Positions 36,937 through 46,336 of a DNA stretch of 64,000 nucleotides are shown piece after piece. This stretch comes from Pelagomonas calceolata (Eukaryota; Sar; Pelagophyceae; Pelagomonadales; Pelagomonadaceae): positions 2,136,501 to 2,200,500 of the forward strand of contig CAKKNE010000002.1 of NCBI GenBank assembly GCA_918797485.1. The letters run 5' to 3'. The position numbers and the translations under genes are program-made. Every line of letters starts with the position of its first letter. Position 1 is the first letter of the stretch. Under the pieces are notes generated by a model. The model saw only the letters and a program-made list of their open reading frames with translations, was not told where the DNA came from and did no database searches.

Positions 36937-37356
36937 CAGCGGAAATCTGCAGGGGCAGCGCGTGGCGAGGCTGCGATCAGCTCAAAAAGTTGTCTCAAGG
37001 GCTGCCGATTCTAGCCCTCCTGGAGTTGCTCCCAACTGAGTCCCCTCTTTTTTTTGCACGCTTGCTTGCTGGTGTACCGTAGGTATGGTACCATACGGTA
37101 CCATACTTATGGTACCCCGAGGGGCCTTAAATAAAAAAAAGCTTTGCTTAGAGCTAGGCCGCCTAGCCACCCGGCCGCCGCGGGGTCTGCGTGACCGAAC
37201 GCCCACCAAAAAATTATGTGGCGGTCACGGGGATTTTTTTTCTGCAGAACCCGCACAGTCGAGCCGGTCCCCGCATCTATCATAGATAGATAGAACGTTT
37301 AGACATAGGGGGAGAGGTACACGGTGGCACACATGTCAGGGGAGAGAGGGGAAGCT
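36937..37356. other. tandem intergenic region with nested palindromes
   Basis: 420 bp between two minus-strand genes. It contains GTATGGTACCATAC (37083-37096, perfect palindrome), GGTACCATA-CT-TATGGTACC (37097-37116), GGCTAGGCGGCCTAGC-like symmetry on the minus strand (about 37154-37168), and a hairpin with 8-bp arms CGTGACCG (37190-37197) and CGGTCACG (37222-37229). Homopolymer A and T runs of 8 bases flank these. No 24-bp motif. Confidence 0.6.
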
Positions 37357-40300
37357 TCAGTAGTCGGCGCCGTCGCCGTCGGAGGAGGACGAGTCGTCGT
37401 CGCGCATGCGGCGGTGCGCCGGCGGCGGCTCGTCGTCCGAGGCGTCGTCGTCGGACATGTCCTCGACGAACGCGGCGAGCCCAGCGAGGTAACGCAGCTT
37501 GTGGTGCGGCATCTTCTTCACGTCGCCGGCCGTCGCGAGGACCGAGAGCGCGTCCGTGCCGCCGCCGCCGCCGGCGGCCTGGGCCTCGCGCGAGCGGTAG
37601 GCGATGAGCCGCTCCTCGGCCGTGCCGCGCAGGAAGTAGCTCGTCGTCGACACCGAGCGCTCCTGGCCGATGCGGTGGCAGCGGTTCATGGCCTGCGCCT
37701 CTTCGCCGACGGAGAGGAACGGTTCGAGCAGGAACAGGTGGCGCGCAGCCGTCAGCGTCAGGCCCGCGGCCGCCGCGCCGGCGTGGAGGACGAACACAGC
37801 ACAGTCGGGGTCCTCGCGCCACTTCTTGACCGCCTCCTGCATCGCGTCGGCGGAGTCGCCCTTTGCGACGGAGACACAGTCGAGGCCCGCGCCCTTCAGA
37901 GCTAAGACGCAGTGCTGCACCGCCGGCTTGATCGAGCTGACGACGACAGCTTTTTCGGCGGGGCCGCCGGCGATAGCCGCCGTGACATCTCTCAGGAGTC
38001 GCTTCATCTTTGTCGACGGCGCCTGGCGCGCCGTCAGGATGTGCGCGAGCAGGTTGGGCGGGATGTTCGGGTACGCGTGGCGGTCCGCGAGGCGTACCGG
38101 GACAGAGGGAGGCGCGAGCTCCTCGAGCGCGGCCTTGGGCGCGTGCGGCGTCCACTCCGGCGGCCGCGCGGCGTCGAGCGGCGGCGGCGGCGCGTCGGCC
38201 ATGGGCTCGTCTCCATCATCTTCTTCAATCTCGGGGGCCGGCGGCGGCGCGCGCGGGGGCTCCGTCACGAGCACGCAGTCTCTCACGACATACTCGCGGC
38301 GACACAAAACGCACGGCGCGGCGAGGCGCCCATCGTTGGCCAGGGCGACGGCCCGGTCGCGCGGCACGCCCCGGCGCGCCGCCTGGTCCACGCCGTTCGA
38401 GAGCACCTGCTGCTGGGCGCAGCCGAGGCACACGGCGTGCACGCACGGCGTGTAACACAGCGAGGCGATTGAAGATGGAGCGTTCGGGTCCGTGTTGAAC
38501 GACGCAAAGCACACGGGGCACTTGCCGGCCTTGCCGCCCTCCTCGAGCTTGGCGAGGTCCTGGAGACCGCTCTGCTCGACGCGGGCCTGGAGTTCGATCT
38601 TCGTGGAACCTCTATTCTCGAAGAAGGCGCGCGCCTCGCGCGGCATCGGTCGGAGCACTGCCTTGCGCGCCTTGACGTAAGCGTCGCGCTTCCTCTTCCA
38701 GGCCGCGTAGAGCTCGTGCTTCTTGTCCGGTCCCGCGGCGGCCGCGCGCGCGCCGAGCCGCGCGACGAGCTCCGAGTCGCGCTCCGGCGCGTGGGCCTTC
38801 TCGACGGCCTCGACGGCCGCCTTCTGCTCGGCCGTCGCGTCCGCACCCAGGACTTCCAACGCGCGCATGTAGTCGCGCTCGCCGTCGCGCGCCGCCTTCA
38901 TGTGGTTAAGAGCTTCGTCCTCTAGACCTTTGAGCGCGTCGTCGCCGCGCCGCTGCTGCAAGACGTGGAGCTGCGACCGGGCGTCGGACGCGAGCGACGC
39001 CGCCTCGGCCGCCTCGCTTCGGAGATGCGCGGCCGACGCCGCCTCGACCTGGGCCGCGTGCGCGCGCACGTCGGCAGCGACGACGGCGTCGAGGGCCTCG
39101 CGGCACGCGTCGTCGCGCGGGCGCCGCCGCCGCAGCTCGTCGAGCGTCCGCGTCGCGGCGGCCTGCGCCGTGTCGCGCGCCGCCGCCGCCGCGTCGCGCT
39201 GCGTGCGGTGCTCGTCGGCCGACGAGCGCAGGCGCGTCAGCAGCTCGCGCACCGTGATCAGCTTGAGGTGGTTCTCGGCCGTGGCCTTCGCCGCCTGCTG
39301 CGTGATCTCGCGTGCCGCCTTCCACGCAAAGATCCGTAGCGGGCCGCGGCCGGGGCGCAGGGCGCCCGCGTCGTCCAGGCCGTCGACTAATGCTTCGATT
39401 CGTTCGAGGACGGGCGCCGTCTCCGCCACGCCGCGCTTGGCCAGGTGGCGCCGCACGTCCGCGGGCCGCAAGCCGAAGTTAATCACAAATCTAGCAATGG
39501 CGCGGCGGCGGCGCCTCACGACGAACGCGCGCTGAGCGTCCGTGAAAGCGTCCAGGTCCGCCGCCAGGTGCTCCTCGGCGGCGCCCGCCCCGAGCGCGAG
39601 CTTGTGCAACAACCACCAGAGGCAGCCCGCGAGCGCGCCGGCCCGGAACTGGAGGCGCGACTCCTCGAGGTCCGCGGCGTAGGACGCGGTCTCGTGGAGG
39701 CGCTGCATGAGGGTCAGCGTAGAGTACTGCCGGTCCGTCGCGCGCGCGCGCGAGTTGGCGTTCCCGTGGCCGACGAAGTTCTCGCGGCCGACGCCGGTGC
39801 GGTCCTCGCGCGCGCCTCTCGCGAGCCGGTCCTGCACGCCCTGGGCCTGGCGCGCCGCGGCTTGGTTTCTATCAGAGGCGCCAAAGTGCGCGATGGCGTC
39901 GCCGGGCGTCATAAGCGGCGGAGAATAGGCGAGGACGCCTGCCCCCGAGCCTTGGGCGCTTCTGGACCGCGCGTCGCGGCAGCGCTGGTCGTAGATGCGG
40001 CAGACCTCGTTGAAGCGCCTAAAGTCCGTGAGCGCGTCGGCCCGCGTATCCTGGACCTTGACCCTTCCATCCAGCCCGACGCACGACTGGCGCAGCACCT
40101 CGAGGCACACCTGCTTGTGGCGGCTCAGGTCGCGGTTCGCCTCGCGCGACATGCCGGTCGTCGACGCGGGCATCGCCCCGACGACGGCGCCCACGGCCGC
40201 GTCGATGGCGCGCAGCGCCAGTTGTTCCGAGGAGCCATCTTCCAGGTCGACGGCGACGACGCGGTCGCCGCGCGCCGGCAGCTCCAAGATCGGCCGGCCC

Positions 40301-42373
40301 TCGGCCGGGCCCGACGCCCAGACCTGGGCCTTGGACCGCCGGAGGGCCACGCGCCTCAGTAAAAGTTCGAGCCGCTCCAGCGCGACGGGGTCCTGCTCGC
40401 TCCACGGCTTCTGGACGCAGTGGCTCCAGAAGCCGTCGGTCGCATCAGACAAGGAAAAGGGCAGTACTCCCAGAAAACGTAATTCGCCGTTGAGGTCCTG
40501 GATGCCCTGCGTCAGCGGCGTGCCGCTGACCATCCACCTGGACGTCGTATGTAAAGCAGCGCAGGTCCGCGCGACGGCCGTGTTCGGCGACGAGACCATC
40601 TGCATCTCGTCGAGGACGACGCGCCTGTGCGGTAAGCCTAAGACGCTTCGTGCGAGGACGCCAAGCACTCTCGCGCTGCGTCGAGGCGGCCAGAATAGTA
40701 AATAATACCTCCAGGCTGGCCTGACGCACTGGTTGATTTCGCACTGCGACGCGCGTCCAGCGGATCTGCGCGAGCGGGTTCACGTCGCCGCGCCCAGAAT
40801 ACGGGCCGCCGGCCTGCATCGTGTTGTAGGTGACGATCACGATGTCGTGGTCCGCCAGTCTCTCCAGCGACCTTTTCCGGACGGCGAAGAACTCCTCGGA
40901 CTTCTTCTGCGAGCCCTTGCTCCGCGGCGCGATCAGTGCCTCGCGCTTTTTGTCGGTGACGAAGACCTTGACGGATAACGGGTTCGAGGCCACGATCGAC
41001 TTAGTGATCTCGTTGACCCACTGCGACACGAGCGCCGGCGGCACGACGATGAGCGTGGCGCGCGACGCGACGAGCGGGCCCTCTTCATTATGATTCTTCG
41101 CGAGCCCAGGCGCCTTGAGCTGTTCGACCGTGGCCGGCGCGGCACACACTAAGCCCAGTAATTCAACCGTTTTCCCCATGCTTATCTCGTCACATAATAA
41201 CCCGCCCGACGCAGTCGGCGGCTCCTCGAGGCGGCACTCGCCTAAGTCGGGAGCGAACCAGTACTCGCCGCCGTCCGCGAAGGCTCGCTTCTCCCAAAAT
41301 AAATCGTTGAGGTTGCGGCCCTCCATCTGGCGCATCCAGCGGATCGCCTGGAGCTGGTAGGGCTTCATCGGCAGCGCGATCCGAGACGGCTGCGGGTCTT
41401 CCGCGCAGCCCGTGTGCTCGGCGGAGCGCATGACGCCCTCGAGCGTGAAGGGCGCCGCGCTTCCATTTTGTGAGGACGTCGCGAAGAGGTCTAGCTGCGT
41501 TGGTGGCGCTGCGCGCGGCGTCACGGCGCCGGCGAGCGTCGTGAGGCCGTTGAGCACGTTCCGGACCGAGGGGTCGGCGATGAGATAGAAGAGAACCCTC
41601 GTCGCGTAGGCTCTTATTTCAACAGTGAAATCCGCTCCCTCGACCTTCGTCACGTAACATAAACACTTGAGGCACGGCGGCATGTTTTTGGGGAGTTGGG
41701 CCGGGGAAGCTAACGAAGCAGCCGACGCGAGGAACGTCGCCGCGTCGTCGTCCTGTGCTAGGATCTTGCCCGCCGCGACGTCATCTTCTAAACGTCGGAC
41801 GGTCGTCGTGACGCCGTCGTTCGGCTTCGCGGCCTCGCCGTCGTTATCGTAGTTCACGGGACCGTAATGCCTTTGAGTTTCTTTGCGCGTCGCTTTCACG
41901 CCCCGGCAGAGCTTCTTCACGACGCTCGAGGCGTCGGTGCCCGACGGTAGCGAGAACTCGAGCGTGCGGGACCCCACGAACCGACAGGGCTCGTCGACAG
42001 CCGTCCATTGCATGGTCATAGCGCCCGACGCCTCGGAGCTCCACTGATAGACCGTGCCATTCCTTTCCAACCGCTCGAACTTCTCGATGGGGCGCGCGAA
42101 ACGCGCGCGGGGGCCGACCCTTACTTCTCCGGTGCGGACGGGCGCGCGCGGCGCGCCGCTCGCGAAGCCGATCGTCGCGGCCGCCGGCGGCAGGGCGAGG
42201 GTCCGCGGGCCGGGCTCCGCCTTGACGCGCGGCTTCTTCGCGCGCTTGGGCTTGGCGTCGCCTTCCGCGGCGGCGCGCTTGGCCGGCTTCTTGGCCGCCG
42301 GCTTGGCCGGTTTCTTTTCGGTTTTAACCTTCTCGGTTTTCACGGTGACCGTGCTCTTGCGTTTGGGCGGCAT
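37357..42373 (-). CDS. SHPRH/RAD5-like SNF2 helicase with RING finger
   Basis: Exons 40755-42373 and 37357-40624 give 1628 residues. A basic N-terminus (PPKRKSTVTVKTEKVKTEKK) leads to a SNF2 ATPase: LPMKPYQLQAIRWMRQMEGR, Walker A GGLLCDEISMGKTVELLGLV, ATLIVVPPALVSQW, and motif II RVVLDEMQMV, which is reconstituted only across the intron. About 600 residues of helical linker follow, then a C3HC4-type RING (CPVCFASF ... CVHAVCLGCAQQ ... CVLCRREY) and the second helicase lobe (KAVVVSSIKPAVQH; LTLTAARHLFLLEPFLSVGE; AMNRCHRIGQ). RING within the helicase and DE.QMV match SHPRH, which polyubiquitinates PCNA during lesion bypass. Confidence 0.88.
40625..40754 (-). mobile_element. introner element forming a GC-AG intron in the SNF2 gene
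   Basis: 130-bp intron. On the gene strand the element reads CAGTGCGAAATCAACC ... ACCGCACAG with short inverted ends. It is flanked by a perfect 8-bp duplication GCGCGTCG; removing one copy plus the element joins TGG-AC to GCGCGTCGTC and restores IRWTRVVLDE. The donor is therefore GC, the first two bases of the duplication. The block GAAATCAACCAGTGCGTC is shared with LHC intron 1. Confidence 0.85.
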
Positions 42374-42705
42374 GTTAGCGTCCTTCCTTCGATACTGTGG
42401 TGCCGGGTGGCGTTAATGACGTGGAGGTCTCACCGTCTGCGTCCACGCAGGAGCTCGAAGGCGCGCTTCGCGCGCTTGCCTTCGCCTCGGCTTTCAAAAA
42501 GTCCGCGCTGCACGATCAGCTGCTGCCGTTTCGCGCTCCAATCGACGCGCGCTGTGGAGCAGTGTAGACAACAATGCTCGGCTACGCTGTGTACGTCACG
42601 TTTGCGTCTAATGCGATGACCGCAGCGCGATTAGGAGATCGATCTAGCGACCTGTAAGACACACTAGGAAACCAAGCCTCACACTGTGAGTCACAGACAC
42701 AGAAG
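42374..42705. other. tandem intergenic region
   Basis: 332 bp between the SpoU methylase stop and the SNF2 start. It has a 24-bp motif copy at 42644-42667 and nothing else recognised. Confidence 0.45.
42644..42667 (+). promoter_or_regulatory. dispersed 24-bp palindromic motif
   Basis: CTAGCGACC then TGTAAGACACACTAG, with two extra bases in the right arm; 271 bp upstream of the SNF2 gene, the only gene start bordering this gap. Confidence 0.65.
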
Positions 42706-43538
42706 TTAAGCAGACAAGTCCCCAAGGATCCCGTGCAGCGCCCCGACCTCGGCGGACGTCGCCGCGGCCCGTCGCAACACCCGCCGCGCGACCGCGAGGC
42801 GGGGATCCGCTGCCACCTGCGTGGAAAGCAAATTCCAGGCGCCCACGCCATCGACGCGACGTTGATTTCCACACAGGCGGACACCTTGCCGCGGCTCGTC
42901 GCGCGGAAACCCTCGTCGGCCCCGAGCGCCGCGCCCAGGCGAGACACGAGCGCGTCGATGGTCGCGTCGGGCGCGACGTCGGGCGCCGCCGGCGCCTCGG
43001 AGTCCGCCCTCGCATAAATGTCCGCCAGCGCGATGGAGACCGCGTGCGACAGGTTCAGCGACTCGGCGCTATCAATCTCGACGGACGCGCCGCACCGCGC
43101 GAGCTCCTCCGCCCGCAACCCGTCCGCCTCCCGCCCGAACACGAGCGCCGTCCTACCGTCAACGCGCGCCGCGAGCGCCGGCGCGGCCGCCGCGAATTGA
43201 TCATTTGCGCGTCCGCGCCCGGAAAACGCCACGGAGAACTCGACGTCCCGTAACGCATCGTCCAAGGTGTCACATACAATGGTCCGCTCGTCCCGCACCG
43301 CGCGGCCCTGGGGCATCGCGAAGCGCCTTTCATAGGTCGCGTCGGCGTCGCGGTCGTACTCTGGTTTGACTAATTTCAGCCGCCCGACCTCGAAGCAGGC
43401 GCACAGACGCAATGCTTGTCCAACGTTTGAAGCGTACTGCGGCCCAACTAGCACGACGTCGATGTGCTGCAGTCGGAGAGCGCTGGTGACCGGCAGGTGC
43501 AGCAGCAGCAGCATGCATGCAACGCAGCGTTTCTGGCG
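42706..43538 (-). CDS. SpoU/TrmH-family RNA 2'-O-methyltransferase
   Basis: Exons 42885-43538 and 42706-42816 give 254 residues. A signal-type N-terminus (MRQKRCVACMLLLLHLPVTS ALRL) suggests plastid import. The SPOUT knot follows: IDVVLVGPQYASNVGQALRL (motif 1 with the Asn-x-Gly), TALVFGREADGLRAEELARC (motif 2) and SLNLSHAVSIALADIYAR (motif 3). The layout is that of the TrmJ-like group, which methylates tRNA position 32 or rRNA. The intron lies in the C-terminal tail; splicing at GTGTCCGC gives SRGKVAADPRLAVARRVLRR and a stop 36 codons later. Confidence 0.85.
42817..42884 (-). mobile_element. 68-bp introner element
   Basis: The smallest clear introner here. On the gene strand it runs from CTGTGTGGAAATCAA through the core GTCGCGTCGATGGCG to GCTTTCCACGCAG, nearly all inverted repeat plus core. 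The flanking 8-mers GTGTCCGC and GTGGCAGC agree at 6 of 8 positions, and the upstream one provides the GT donor. Confidence 0.85.
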
Positions 43539-43622
43539 CATGGTTCGTGTGCGACCTCGATCCGGAACAATGCCACAATCTATTCGTCCAGAGAGCGTCT
43601 GATCAGCGCGTTTGCTCACTTT

Positions 43623-43646
43623 GCTAGTGTCTTACCTCACGCTAGC
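43623..43646 (-). promoter_or_regulatory. dispersed 24-bp palindromic motif
   Basis: GCTAGTGTCTTACC then TCACGCTAGC, between divergent SpoU (85 bp) and the lumenal protein gene (96 bp). Confidence 0.75.
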
Positions 43647-43741
43647 ACCTCGATCCTGGGCATTTGCGAGGTTCACGGGGCTCAGAGATCATCAGCAGCT
43701 CGTCGGTAGATAGCTGAGTCGTTGTCCGACCACAAGAAACC

Positions 43742-44279
43742 ATGCGCGTATCAATCTCTGCTGTCCTGGCAGCTATCTTGCCAACCGATGCGCTGCAGCT
43801 CACGCGGCGCCAGCTTGCCGGCGCCGCAGCGTTTGGATTCGTGCCGGCCGCGCGGGCCGACGTGCCAGTCGACCCCTTCAACAGCATGTGCCTCGGCTTC
43901 GGCTGCAACTCGCCGCAGGGCGTCGACAGCCCCGGTGCGCCGGCGCCGACCGACGAGGACTCGATCCCCTGGAAGCAAGCCTTGGAGCTCATCGAGGCGA
44001 AGAAGGTCAAGAGTGTGGAATTCAACGACGTCGCGATGGACAAATGCTGGGTCGTGACGAGCGACGGGCGGTTTAGGGTCGGAGAGGGGTACCCGTGAAT
44101 TGCGGCGTCCTTTGGTAGTTATACGAAGATACGCCATCGACGCGTATCTGACGGCGTCTGTGCCACACAGGATCGAGGACGGCCGGTCGTGGTCGTCGCC
44201 GCTCTTCGTGACGCGGATCTTGGACAACAACCAGATCCCGCGGACGTACGTCGGGGGGCTCAAGCGGAAGTCTAGGTAA
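43742..44279 (+). CDS. thylakoid-lumen protein with twin-arginine signal, unknown
   Basis: Exons 43742-44094 and 44171-44279 give 153 residues. The N-terminus is bipartite: MRVSISAVLAAILPTDALQL as signal/transit sequence, then LTRRQLAGAAAFGFVPAARA, a twin-arginine thylakoid signal with an Ala-x-Ala cleavage site. The mature part is small and contains SMCLGFGCNS and IEAKKVKSVEFNDVAMDKCW. Splicing creates GEGYPIEDGRSWSSPLFVTR and ends LKRKSR. No family was recognised. The last codons overlap the convergent NSUN gene by 8 bp. Confidence 0.78.
44095..44170 (+). other. intron with introner-like core
   Basis: 76-bp GT-AG intron containing TACGCCATCGACGCG, ending GTGCCACACAG. The right end resembles introners but no matching left repeat or duplication is clear, so it is probably an older insertion. 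Confidence 0.7.
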
Positions 44280-45399
44280 CAACAACATTAGGAGTCTTCT
44301 CGAGGCGCGCCACGAAGAGCCCCGACGTCTCGCCGCCCGCCGGGAAGCGCACCGTGCCCGGGATTGAACCCGCGACGGCGACTGGCGGCACTTCTAGAGA
44401 CATAAGCCGCGCCGCCGGCTCGTCCCGTAGAAAGGCCTCTACAACATCTTCGTTCTGCGCTTTCGTCAGCGAGCACGTCCCGTAGACCAAAACGCCGCCT
44501 CTTCTTAATCTCCCGAAGCCGTTCCGTAATAAAGCAGCCTGCAGCTCTAGCAGCGACGAACACCGTTCGGCGGAGACGTTGTCGACGGCCGTGCCCTTCT
44601 CGACCATCTTCTGGACGTGCGCGTGCGAGCCGTCGGTCGTGCAGTCGGCGTCCACTAGCACGCGGTCGTAGGCTTCTGCACAGTCCTCCTCGGGAAGGGC
44701 TTTCAGGCGCTTCGCCTCGCGCTGCCGCGCGGACTTGTTCAGGCGCTTTCTGGCGCCGCGCTGTTCGAACGAATCGGCCGCACGCGAGTCATACAACAAC
44801 TCCCGCTCGTCGGGGAAGCGCCGGCCGTCGCTCCTGTATAGGCGAACGCGCGCCGCGCCTGCCGGGTCGTGGTGCGCATCTAATAATTTGCGCGCGACGC
44901 TGAGGCGCTTCTCGGAGACGTCGACGCCGTCGACGGCACCGTTCACACCCACGGCCTCGGCGAGACACAACAGCTTCGCGCCCGGCGCGCAGCAGAGGTC
45001 GAGGACGCGGTCGCCCTCATTACAACCGAGCGCGCGCGCCGCGTAGCCCGACGCCGCGTCCATGGCGAAGACCCGGCGGTCCTCGTACGGCGCGCTTCCC
45101 TTCAAACGCCGCGCCGCCGGCATGCGCAGGAAGCCGGGCAGCCACGCCACGGGCTCGGCGTCGAGCGTGCTGCGTATCGCGTCCGTTTCGCTCGCGTCCT
45201 TCACGCGCGCGTAGCGGTACCGCGGGGCGAGGTCCGCGACCCGGGCTATTTGTAATCCCTGCTCGCCGTACCACGCGGCGAGTTCGGATGGTAGCTCGTC
45301 GCTGGCCGCCTCTGCGGTGTCGTCTTCATTGCTGGCCGTCGCTGCGGCTGCGGCGTCCATGCTGGCCGTCGCTGCGGCGGCCTCGTCAATGCTCGTCAT
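44272..45399 (-). CDS. NSUN-family RNA cytosine-5 methyltransferase
   Basis: 375 residues. The catalytic domain has motif I RVLDLCCAPGAKLLCLAEAV, motif II GAVDGVDVSEKRLSVARKLL, motif IV RVLVDADCTTDGSHAHVQKM, and motif VI VLVYGTCSLTKAQNEDVVEA. The two cysteines of motifs IV and VI, used for catalysis and release, are present, but motif IV reads DADCTTDGS instead of the common DxPCSGxG. The N-terminus is Ala-rich with a repeated TAS-x-DAAAAATAS unit. A PUA-like N-terminal region (ARVKDASETDAIRSTLDAEP) precedes the methylase fold. The RNA target is unknown. Confidence 0.87.
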   Translation of the reverse strand: MTSIDEAAAATASMDAAAAATASNEDDTAEAASDELPSELAAWYGEQGLQIARVADLAPRYRYARVKDASETDAIRSTLDAEPVAWLPGFLRMPAARRLKGSAPYEDRRVFAMDAASGYAARALGCNEGDRVLDLCCAPGAKLLCLAEAVGVNGAVDGVDVSEKRLSVARKLLDAHHDPAGAARVRLYRSDGRRFPDERELLYDSRAADSFEQRGARKRLNKSARQREAKRLKALPEEDCAEAYDRVLVDADCTTDGSHAHVQKMVEKGTAVDNVSAERCSSLLELQAALLRNGFGRLRRGGVLVYGTCSLTKAQNEDVVEAFLRDEPAARLMSLEVPPVAVAGSIPGTVRFPAGGETSGLFVARLEKTPNVVVT

Positions 45400-45575
45400 C
45401 GCTGCGGCGGCGTGCAGAGGCTGTGCTGTCAGGAGCTCTTTTGTAGGCTACTGATGGGCGTTTCGAGCCGGGTAAGCGGCTGCAGCTCGAAGCGTGAACT
45501 GTGTCAGACGATAGCACAGCGCTGAGCAGCGCTGTGCGCCTACGAATTGCAGCTTTTTGGCTTTTTGCTGTTGTT

Positions 45576-45599
45576 GCTAGTATGTTACAGGCCGCTAGC
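45576..45599 (-). promoter_or_regulatory. dispersed 24-bp palindromic motif
   Basis: GCTAGTATGTTACA then GGCCGCTAGC, between divergent NSUN (177 bp) and cyclophilin (72 bp). Confidence 0.75.
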
Positions 45600-45670
45600 T
45601 CGGCGCGCTGGCAAAAAAATCGATTCCGCAGCCAAGCGCGGCCAAAAGGCATCGATTACGCAAGATAATC

Positions 45671-46138
45671 ATGTCCACAGTCAAGGTATCAACAACTTTT
45701 GGACAGATCACGCTCAAGCTGCGGCCGGACGCGGCGCCCAAGACAGTAGAGCACTTTTGCAAGCTCGCACCGCTGTTTGATGGATGCTGCTTCTATAGGA
45801 GTGATTTTGTTATTCAGGGCGGGCTGCAGCGCGCCGACGGCTCATCCGTACCAAACCCGATGAAGCCGATTCCGGTCAACGAAACCCATACGGACGTGGT
45901 CCTCTCGAACGTCCGCGGCACGGCGGCCTTCGGGCACTGGGACGTGCCGGACGCTGGCAACTCGGACTGGTTCATCAACCTGAAGGAGAATAGCCATTTG
46001 GACAGCGCTTATGGTGGCTACGCGGTCTTCGCGGCCGTCGACCCGGGCGACGCGGCCTCGTTCGCGACGATCGATTCGATCGCTCGGAACATTCTGGAAG
46101 GAGGGAAGCCGACGATCAACTTCGTACACGTGGAGTAA
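45671..46138 (+). CDS. cyclophilin-type peptidyl-prolyl isomerase
   Basis: 155 residues, a single cyclophilin domain: TTFGQITLKLRPDAAPKTVE at the N-terminus, HFCKLAPLFDGCCFYRSDFV with the catalytic arginine region, VIQGGLQRADGSS, then GNSDWFINLKENSHLDSAYG instead of the canonical S.FFI..., and GYAVFAAVDPGDAASFATID. The domain is short and resembles the bacterial-type or CeCyp16-like group. No targeting signal is seen, so it is probably cytosolic. Only 11 bp separate its stop from the motif copy of the next gene. Confidence 0.88.
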   Translation: MSTVKVSTTFGQITLKLRPDAAPKTVEHFCKLAPLFDGCCFYRSDFVIQGGLQRADGSSVPNPMKPIPVNETHTDVVLSNVRGTAAFGHWDVPDAGNSDWFINLKENSHLDSAYGGYAVFAAVDPGDAASFATIDSIARNILEGGKPTINFVHVE

Positions 46139-46148
46139 TTAAAATGTC

Positions 46149-46172
46149 GCTAGCGGCCTGTAAGACACTAGC
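46149..46172 (+). promoter_or_regulatory. dispersed 24-bp palindromic motif
   Basis: GCTAGCGGCC then TGTAAGACACTAGC, consensus copy; 11 bp past the cyclophilin stop and 165 bp upstream of ATG 46337. Confidence 0.78.
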
Positions 46173-46336
46173 AATCGCCGGCGCTTGCAAGCTTTGCGGG
46201 CGTTTCTTGCCGCATCAATGCAAAAATGAGGACGTGAAGTGTGCGTTAGCCCCTTTACGCCTTCGACGCGACGCGCTGCGAGTTCTAAAGGCGCAGCGCT
46301 AAGTGCACGCGCTGCAGCCAAGACAGACAAAAAAGT

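Noticed and set aside
37154-37168. GGCTAGGCGGCCTAGC-type palindrome
   Set aside because: It shares CTAG but not the TGTAAGACA centre or arm spacing of the dispersed motif.
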